Shown piece by piece: positions 57,085-64,000 of a DNA stretch of 64,000 bases. The stretch is taken from positions 58,863,797 through 58,927,796 of the forward strand of contig CM056744.1 in the NCBI GenBank assembly GCA_029851415.1, written 5' to 3'. The DNA comes from Eretmocerus hayati (Eukaryota > Arthropoda > Insecta > Hymenoptera > Aphelinidae). Under the pieces are notes generated by a model. That model saw nothing but the letters and a program-made list of their open reading frames with translations. It was not told the DNA's origin and searched no databases. Within the stretch, counting starts at the first letter, position 1, and every line of letters begins with the position of its first letter. The position numbers and the translations under genes are program-made.

Positions 57085-57640
57085 AGTACTCCTATGGAGT
57101 TGAAACCTTCCAACTGTGGAACAAACTGCCCGAAGAGGTGAGGCATCATTTTAAACGACCCTCCTTCAAGAGACTGCTGTTATTATATCTACTTAGGAAA
57201 TTTTTCAACTTAGATACGATCACTCTTCAACAGCCATCTCAACTCATGAGCTTTACCATGTTAAGACTGTTCAATCTTCAGAGAATCTGAGTTGAGTAAT
57301 GATTCTGTATACCTAATATTACTATGCCAGGAGAGGCACATTTCTATTTTTATTTTCATTTTTATTGTTATTTTCATTTTTATTCTGGTATTCACTCGCA
57401 TTGGTTCGAATGACTGTGATTTTAGCCCTATTTATGTGAGTTGTAATGCTTCTATCTCCTTTTTGTGTTAATGTTTGATCAATATTTTACTTATGATAGG
57501 AATTAATCACTCGTACTGCGGAGCTGTTCTCCGTAATATATCAATAATCCGTACAATGTCCCGGCTAGATTGGACCGAGAGTCCATAGTCAAAATGAACA
57601 ACTATCGATCTATCTATCTATTTATCCATCTATCTATCTC
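57083..57640 (+). mobile_element. Family K non-LTR 3' end with (ATCT)n tail
   Basis: The first 200 bp encode a reverse-transcriptase C-terminal tail: YGVETFQLWNKLPEEVRHHF, then SFKRLLLLYLL, ending at the TGA near 57290. A 3' UTR follows and an (ATCT)n tail at about 57607-57640. It is another microsatellite-tailed element, distinct in sequence from families A, B and F. Confidence 0.7.
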
Positions 57641-57654
57641 TCTCCCTCTCCCTC

Positions 57655-58250
57655 CCTCTTACCTACTCCAAGAACAGAGTCACTCGAGAAATCTTCCCAC
57701 TATACAGCATCAGAACTCCTTAACTCTTTCTATCATATTCCAATAGAGCAGGAACACATGACTCTTTTCAAATCAGAACTCTTCGATGCACTGCTGGGAG
57801 AGAATAAGAACGACTGGAGTACTAGGGTAATGAGCGACGACATTTATTGATTTGATATGCCTTGTACTTTTTCATCTCAATGCTGCACCTAAGTATCTCG
57901 AATCCGAAGTCATCAATACTTAATTTCATTCCAAGTGGTACATGTACCTCAAAATTTCAATATAATTCTATTATGATCACGCTGAATTCAAATCTCTTAT
58001 AACTCTGATAAAGCGATAAAGTGCTCACTCTCTTTCCCTGATAATATGATCTGTAATGAATTATATAATGCCTTTTCATGCATTGCATCATTAATGAGAC
58101 TACTATTTCAAATGTTAGAAGTAGTACGACCAATTCTATACTGATAATATGATGAGTGTTATGATTTTTCCATGTATCTTCAATCTCCAGGGCGAGATGG
58201 GGTAGTACTCCGTGACCAAAATATAGAACTAATTTAATCTAATCTAATCT
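57655..58250 (+). mobile_element. Family L non-LTR 3' end with (AATCT)n tail
   Basis: A degenerate C-terminal tail is readable across frameshifts (VTREIFPLYSIRTP, then NSLPIE and HMTLFKSELFDALLGENK). A 3' UTR of about 390 bp follows, and the tail TTTAATCTAATCTAATC ends at about 58245, where an R1-like poly(A) end begins. Confidence 0.55.
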
Positions 58251-60215
58251 CTCTCTTTTAGGTGGGTGTAGGGAGGATATGCTGAGACGCACGGTTGAGA
58301 GGGATCAGACAGACGAGCACGGCTGGCCTGTATCTCCCAACGTTCCGGAACGGAATCCACATTGATACGGCTATCCAAAGCGGATGAACCCTCTCTCCTT
58401 TTCCTCTTAACGGAGAGCTTCACCAAACTCACCAATCCGGACCCGGGACCGCGTGAGCATTACTTCAGGACCGGTAGCGTCTCTCGTTCTAGATCGTGAG
58501 ACTTTCTCCTCAGGATTTGCAGGACTTGTTCTTCCTTCTTGGGTCTCATCTCTGCTCTGCTGTCTCCTTAGTTTCTTCTTCTCTCTCCTCTCTTCTCCCT
58601 CTCCTCTTCAGTGCATCATGTCCCTTCTGGAACCATTTGGAACTCCTCCATTTTCCCTCTCTCTAGGGCATCATGTTCCTCCGGGAACAATCTGAACTTC
58701 TCCGGTTTGAGGCGGCAGATTCACTGCAATTCGCCTGTTCTCCCTTCTTGGGTCTCATCTCTACTCTGCTGTCTCCTTGGTTTGTTCTTCTCTCTCCTCT
58801 CTTCTCCCTCTCCTCTTCAGTGCATCATGTCCCTCCTGGAACCATTTGGAACTCCTCCATTTCCCCTCTCTCTACTTCAGGACTGGTCCCGTCTGTCGCT
58901 CGAGATCAAGCGGCTCTTTTCCCAGGACTCGCAGATCTTGTTCCTCCTCTCTTTTTTCTCCCCTCTCCAGGGCATCATGTTCCTCCGGGAACAATTTGAA
59001 CTTCTCCGGTTTGAGACGGCAGACTCACTGCGATTCGCCTGCTTCGGTGCGCCTCACTTTCCTCGCTTCCTCCTCCTTGCAAAGCATCGCCGCTTGATGT
59101 AGCCAAGAGACTCTATCCAATGTCTCCTGGTCGAGGAGCAAGTACGGCACGAGGTTCTCAGGTGATGGTTGAGCACCCAGCCGTACATCCAACTCGGCGC
59201 GCTCTCTTCGGGTGTCATTGCGCTTGAACATGGCATGGTTAACGTCATCCCAGTTGTCCCCCTATATCATGCTGGACCGTCCTCTTCTTGAACCGGGTGA
59301 GATACGGACCGAAGCAACCGTAGTCGCTCAGTGCCTGCGTTGCCCAGAAATCTATCTGCCCGTGGGTGCGTTCCGCCCGCTTGGCTACGTCACGGATCAA
59401 CCGGTGCGTCCATCTGCCATCTGCAAATGGCGAATCCTACTCAGTTTGCCACTCTTCGAGAGTGGTTTCCTTCTCGTCATCGTGAATGATTTCCTCCGTC
59501 GTTGGAATTAGCACTTGTTCGGCTCCAATCACTCTTTGGTGGTCCCAGATTCTCACTCGCTCCGCGACGAGCAAGTGGATGATACCTCGTACCCGCCAAG
59601 GCGCAAGCCGCGTCCCTTGACACGATGCGGTATGCACGAATGCTCCTCAGGGTCGCTCTCCGGTAGATAGGCCCCATCCTCTCCTCGATGACGGCCTTCT
59701 CTACTCTCTTACCTCACCTTGGGGCACTGTACAGCATGATGGGAACGATCACAAAGCTGAGCCTCACCCGGCTCTTTCGTTTAGGTCCTCCGATGCTTGG
59801 CATCAGTCGCTGGAGCGCAGCTTCGACCCTGCTTGCCTTTTGAGCGGCTCCATGTATGTGCGTCTTGAACGACCACGTAACACTGAGCCACACGCCAAGG
59901 TATTTCAACTCTGTCTTGCTTGGGATCTCCTGCCCATAGATGGAAAACCGGGCCAAGTCGAACTTTCTCCGTCTTGCGACCACTATTGCTTTGCCCTTCT
60001 CCACTGCGAGCTCGAGGAGCCTGCTGATCATCCACTCGTAGACTCAGGCCAGCCCCTCATTCGCGCATCTACCAAGAATTCCCTTGTTGTCTGCCTATCC
60101 TATGAGTCCCACGTCGTCCGCAAAAGCCACAATCACCTCTCCTTTAGGCAGTTTTATAGCGAGCAGGCTGTCGTACTGCGTGTTTAAGTTGAATGAGCCG
60201 GAGACTGATTCCTGC
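58251..60215 (-). mobile_element. R1-like retrotransposon, copy E4, 5'-truncated
   Basis: The 3' end reads CTTTTAGGTGGGTGTAGGG on the plus strand, with only a short poly(T). The 3' UTR contains a tandem duplication: the block beginning TTCTTGGGTCTCATCTCT occurs at about 58536 and 58745, a period near 209 bp, plus a partial third copy. The 5' edge lies at a TC/GCTC-rich repeat at 60216. It is the most diverged of the long R1-like copies. Confidence 0.75.
59025..60210 (-). pseudogene. R1-like RT C-terminal half, copy E4, degenerate
   Basis: The order on the minus strand is VSGSFNLNTQYDSLL, then VIVAFADDVGLIG near 60110, MISRLLELAVEKGKAIVVAR, SIYGQEIPSKTELKYLGVWL, and further fragments to VRRTEAGESQ at 59025. 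FADD is present, but at least four frameshifts and several stops interrupt the protein. Confidence 0.75.
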
Positions 60216-60330
60216 CCGTCCTCTTCGCTCTCTATCGCTCTCTCTCGCTCTTTCCCGCTCTCTCTGGCTCTCTCTCTCGCTCTCTCTTCGCTCTCTTTCG
60301 CTCTTTGCCGGTCTCTCTCTGCGCAGCTAC
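60216..60330. repeat. TC/GCTC-rich simple repeat
   Basis: Irregular CTCTCT and GCTCTCTC units flank the 5' edge of copy E4, as with the other R1-like copies. Confidence 0.75.
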
Positions 60331-61689
60331 GGCTGAGGCTCATGGCCTCGGCCCAGGTGACCCTCGACGGCCTGTGTTGACTCCGGGCGAAATGTCGTGT
60401 TGTGCGTGAGGCTCGCCAAACCGATGATTACTGGCACTGGAACACTCAGCCACACGCGACACGAGCACAACATCACCAGCGGCGTGATCGTTGTTCTTCA
60501 CTCACCAGGGCAAACTCCTGGTGCACGCGGTGATTCACACAATGCGGCTTCATACAAGGCGGCAGGAACCCAATTGAGAATATGTCTAAGCAGACCCATC
60601 TAGTATCTCAGCAAGACTTGATGAAGAAAATTCCTACTCGATCAAACTTCACTCTTTCCTTGATGTTCACTTGATGTTTGGTCGTTCTTTCACCTCGTGC
60701 TCGGACAACGCAGAGTGAAACGCGTCTGCTCCATCCATCCCATTAATAGTTCTGTGGATCCAGAGGAATTATTATCATTTGCAGCTCTCCGCAGACACAT
60801 GAAAGACACGGGTAATGCTGTTATTCCTATTATAATATCCTGGATAACCATAACAGATAATTCTATAGGTGCGGTGTCTTTAGGCTATCCCCATGCCTAG
60901 ATAGGACGGATTCTCTGCAAAGATCGCTCAAGCTTTGCGTTCACTCGAATTCAGTAATCGTAGATATTCATGAATAAGAGCCGAGAGAATCTTATGTAAT
61001 CCTTCATCACGTGAATCTCGTGGTTCCAAGAAAGAGTCAATGAATACCGGAGCAACCAAATCCCACCTGCAACTGCATAACGCTAGAATAGTCGCATTCC
61101 AGAGGAATGACCCTGGATATTCAAATATCGACCAAGAATTCCGTAGAGGAGTAAATTACAATTCATCCCCAAATTCAAATTGAAATTTGAGAAATAGAGC
61201 TTTTGTTGTAGTACTCTCCACAGGCGCATGTTTGCATGCAGTATCTTGTAATATCTCCAGGCATTTTTATTGTTTGATAATATCAAATTTGAGGTTGAGT
61301 TGAACTTGTCAACACATAATCACCCAATAACTTCCTAGAAACTTCGAGTGAGAACCTCAAATTTGACCGAGAAGGAGTTTTTTCTCTTGATCAAGGCCCA
61401 ATGAATTCAATCAAGTCTTCGATCGAGACTTGAATTTCATCTTTAATCGGGCATTTCCAGATTGCCGACCGGCGACGCGCGGGTAGGCTCCCGCTGGCCT
61501 GCGCAAGCGCCACGCCACCTGACTGAATGAGCCGGTACGAGCTGCCGTCACCGGGAGTGATCGGACCGTTTGTACTGTCTGCTTGCTCCTTCCGTCACCT
61601 CGGATAGAATTTCAACAGAAAAATTGAACACAAAAAGATTATTTCTAAATTCACCTGGCCCAAGGTGGCCACGAGGGTTCGACGAGAGG
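60331..61689. other. No recognised gene
   Basis: No frame here has a recognisable product. A short GC-rich part lies at 61460-61520. A candidate mini-exon at 60750-60811 is discussed under rejected items. Confidence 0.35.
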
Positions 61690-62440
61690 AGACAAAAAGT
61701 GTGCTGCAACGTCGACGTTGCACACGTTACCGTCTCACAAGGGGGACCTAAGAAGTGCCGGTCACCAAAGCTCACCAAATTTTTTTCACAGTCTTGTATC
61801 ACCTAGAAAATGAAGAATCCAGAGTAACTCCGTCAAATGAGCCCTCGATCCGAAGTCACAGCCTATGACATCAGCATTGTCTGTATAGGCCCATGTTGAA
61901 AAGTGATATATATATATATATATATATATATAGATATACCGACAATGTTAACATTTTCGCTTGTAGCTGCAAACAGAAGGCCCATTTGACGGAGTTACTC
62001 TGGATTCTTCATATTTTAGGCGGTACGAGACTGTGAAAAAAGTTTGGTGAGATTTTGTGACCCGTACTTCGTGGGTCCCCCTTGTCAGTCTTGGTTGGCT
62101 CTGCGCTGGAAGTCGACAAAAAAACCCCCTTGAGTCATTTGTAATCGCAATCACAAAGTACACTCAGCCATCGTTCTTGAGATCCAAGTTCCCTCACCAT
62201 GGCGAGGTCACCAGTCATAGAGGGAGAACAAAGCCTCGTTCACCCATCGTCCACCCCAAACACAAGCCCTCAATCGGTATTTCGCCATTCATGCCTCGTA
62301 TGTTCTAAATAATCTCCCTTGCCCAAACTTTGAAATGAGCCGGAGCCATCTGAAAGGAGTCTTTCTCAATTCCCTGCGGGATCGTGATCGTAACAATCGG
62401 TTATAACGCGCTTCCTGCGGAGGAGTAATAGCTTCCCCAC
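61690..62440 (+). pseudogene. Family F-like RT C-terminal fragment split by a MITE
   Basis: The left part ends near AHVTVS. After the MITE the reading continues LGWLCAGSRQKNPLESFVIA, then FLRSKFPHHGEV. This matches the family F block VSLSWLPAESHREYLFGSLA at 40.3 kb. The 3' part to about 62440 follows the family F order but is frameshifted. Confidence 0.6.
61738..62084. mobile_element. Tourist/Harbinger-like MITE, target duplication TCA
   Basis: The ends are CAAGGGGGACC and its complement, with arms of about 150 bp, flanked by TCA at 61735-61737 and 62085-62087. The centre contains a (TA)n run (61908-61930). It shares CAGCATTGTC and TATAGGCCCATGTT with the MITE at 22.8 kb, so the two belong to one lineage. 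It interrupts the family F-like RT frame. Confidence 0.85.
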
Positions 62441-62550
62441 CACTCCTACACAATACTTTCCCCCAACCTTTCGAATGAGTAAGACCCATCATCTGTATTG
62501 AAGGCTCTCGAGCAATTCGCTCGAAGGGATGTCAGAGTCCTATCCTCATT

Positions 62551-62722
62551 GGATACTTACCGACATTGTCGAATTTCAAGAACTTCCAGAGAATTCCTGA
62601 GATATCACAAATATTGAAGTCATTGCCGATTCTGGGCGTTCCAGAGAATCGGCCATGACTTTAGTAACCGCGATATCTTCGAAATTCATCGAATAATCTC
62701 GAAGGTCGACAAAGCCGGTATC
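62551..62722. mobile_element. Degenerate inverted-repeat element
   Basis: Arms of about 75 bp pair imperfectly around the centre ATTGCCGATTCTGG / CCAGAGAATCGGCCAT near 62640. It is non-coding and the borders are approximate. Confidence 0.6.
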
Positions 62723-62872
62723 CGACTCGACCTTGAGTATTTGAAGAAAATGTCGAAACCAGACTTTTTGATATTTTCACTGTATCAGAAACAATTTTCA
62801 AATATTTGAGCTCATGCTGGCTAACACTTATATGATTGATTGTTTAGTCTAAGTATTCTTTTTACGTACGTA

Positions 62873-63009
62873 CAGGAATGACAAGCGTAGTGCTCACCCT
62901 CTCTTCAAGCCCTTCTAGTTAACCCATCTGCATACGATAGTCGGAGGCGCGCTCTGCGTATGGCTCGAGGGGTTTAAAGGGAGAGTGAGCACTACGATTG
63001 TCACCCCTG
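62873..63009. mobile_element. 137-bp MITE with CAGG...CCTG ends
   Basis: Arms of about 45 bp start CAGGAATGACAAGCGTAGTG on the left and pair with ...CACTACGATTGTCACCCCTG on the right. The CAGG termini recall hAT elements, but no 8-bp target duplication is visible, so the family is left open. Confidence 0.75.
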
Positions 63010-63099
63010 CGAATATAGAGTGGTGTGGGGTGGGGATACTTGGCAGCACATAGTGAGACATATCTACTCATGAGAATAGGTGAATAGAATCTTAGATAC

Positions 63100-63659
63100 C
63101 TGGGACATTTACCAGGAGTGCAGTACTTCGCCAAATAGTGCTACTGTACTCCGTATAATCTTGATCACGGCATGCGTTCGCTAGTTCGATGAGAAGCCGC
63201 TGGGTTACCATTTCTAAGGCTTCGTCTTGACTTGGGTACTCATCGAGGAGTGAATTATTCGCCCTCACGAGTTTCAACATACCAGCAACTTCTCCAGCAT
63301 ACCATGACCGTGTCGTGATAGTGGAGAATAAGCATGCTCCAGTAGTCTTTTTCCTGTTTTTCTTGTCTAGAGAGCTGATCTAGAATCAGATTAGGGATTA
63401 TATCCAGTGAATTTCCCCGATGAGGATTCCTAAGGAAGTTACTTACATATGGCGAGCGAACATAGGATCCAGCCGTAGTGAGGTTCAGGAATTCGGAAAC
63501 AAAGTCATTCACAACTTCGAAATCTGAGTGAGTACCTGGTTTTGAGGACTGGAAACGACGTATGTAATCCTGTAGATGTGATCTAGTGGCATGGGGTGCC
63601 CATTTCACCGCTTCTTGGACGATTCCCTTGCACCTCGCAGAGAAATCTTTCACAATACT
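63100..63659 (-). CDS. PI4KA: PI4KA-like exon (phosphatidylinositol 4-kinase alpha), one frameshift
   Basis: An acceptor (TTCATCCACAG, AG at 63660-63661) and a donor (CAG|GTATCT, GT at 63098-63099) bound a 560-bp exon on the minus strand. It reads SIVKDFSARCKGIVQEAVKW, then APHATRSHLQDYIRRFQ, YAGEVAGMLKLVRANNSLL, RLLIELANACRD and WRSTALLVNVPG. These match, as I recall the family, the helical region of PI 4-kinase type III alpha around its EAxxWAPxxTxSHLQEY motif. The enzyme makes PI4P at the plasma membrane. A single-base frame change near 63293 (between HDTV and YAGEV) needs a sequencing or assembly check, because introns suggest a real gene and not a retrocopy. Confidence 0.65.
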
Positions 63660-63661
63660 CT

Positions 63662-64000
63662 GTGGATGAACATGAAATTATGGAGGATTACACTGGGTGA
63701 TCATGATTGTTATCGATGCATCATAAAATCGATCGGATCCATCTACAGGAGATGACTGATGGTGGAATAAAGGAGTACCGTTCTCCAACTATATTGATGG
63801 AAGCTCGTGTATCAGTCGGTTTGTGCCTCGGGTGACGTTGCAGTTATACCTCACTCCACGCGCTCTTTGAACTGGACTCAGAGTATCCGGTACGCCTAAA
63901 ATCGAGGAGCTACTCCCAATTCATCGTGAGTTTGGCTCAGCAGATTCGATTTTTTTGGAGGAGCCATTCTCTTGAAAATTACGTTGGCACTCTGCGGATC
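63662..64000 (-). other. Probable PI4KA intron
   Basis: It lies upstream of the acceptor on the minus strand, with no recognisable further exon before the window edge. Confidence 0.4.

Noticed and set aside
60750..60811. Possible 62-bp exon (acceptor ATTAATAG, donor GGTAATG)
   Set aside because: Splice-like borders alone are too weak; the short peptide has no recognisable match and no partner exon nearby.

Overview
This window is repeat-dominated animal nuclear DNA, most likely from an arthropod. I infer this from the mix of retrotransposon clades, GT-AG introns inside transposon genes, many short inverted-repeat elements, and one conserved host exon resembling phosphatidylinositol 4-kinase alpha (PI4KA) at the right edge. 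I see no bacterial-style operons, no tRNA or rRNA and no CRISPR array. I cannot name the species.

Layout. 1-2.2 kb: two microsatellite-tailed non-LTR retrotransposon fragments (plus strand). 2.3-5.4 kb: a seven-exon, recently broken DDE transposase gene ending in a SWIM-like zinc finger. 6.7-9.9 kb: more CR1/L2-like fragments and two inverted-repeat elements. 9.9-14.1 kb: an R1-like retrotransposon (minus strand). 14.1-16.6 kb: the longest copy of the CR1/L2-like family A. 16.8-18.0 kb: a foldback with arms of about 0.55 kb. 18.5-27 kb: a retrotransposon-like ORF1 interrupted by a 980-bp TIR element and followed by a satellite of about 177 bp arranged as two opposed arrays. 28.9-29.7 kb: an end of a Ty3/gypsy pol gene, cut by a 1.25-kb inverted-repeat element. 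33.4-41.1 kb: an L2/CR1-like element split by a 4.0-kb CACTA-like insertion that contains a PIF1/Helitron-type helicase relic. 41.1-44.9 kb: a second R1-like copy. 44.95-57.05 kb: a third R1-like copy split by a nested pair of DNA transposons. 57.1-60.2 kb: two retrotransposon tails and a fourth long R1-like copy. 60.3-63.0 kb: mostly unrecognised sequence with an L2-like fragment and MITEs. 63.1-63.66 kb: the PI4KA-like exon.

The best-supported structure is the nest at 46.9-55.7 kb. An 8.7-kb element P (ends CACGGTG, 4-bp target duplication CCGA, inverted arms of about 0.73 kb) sits in the reverse transcriptase of an R1-like copy. A second element N (5.8 kb, ends CCCTGATAGAAAGT, target duplication TA) sits inside P's right arm. 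N carries a Tnp2/DUF4218-like transposase and a spliced DUF4806-like gene. P's private interior is GC-rich, CpG-rich and promoter-like, so P may be a non-autonomous element that captured the 5' end of a host gene.

A second theme is how the retrotransposons share sites. Every R1-like 3' end seen here lies in a TC-rich or other simple repeat, and most of those repeats are the 3' tails of CR1/L2-like elements. All R1-like copies are on the minus strand and all microsatellite-tailed copies are on the plus strand. This suggests that one retrotransposon group makes the landing sites for the other.
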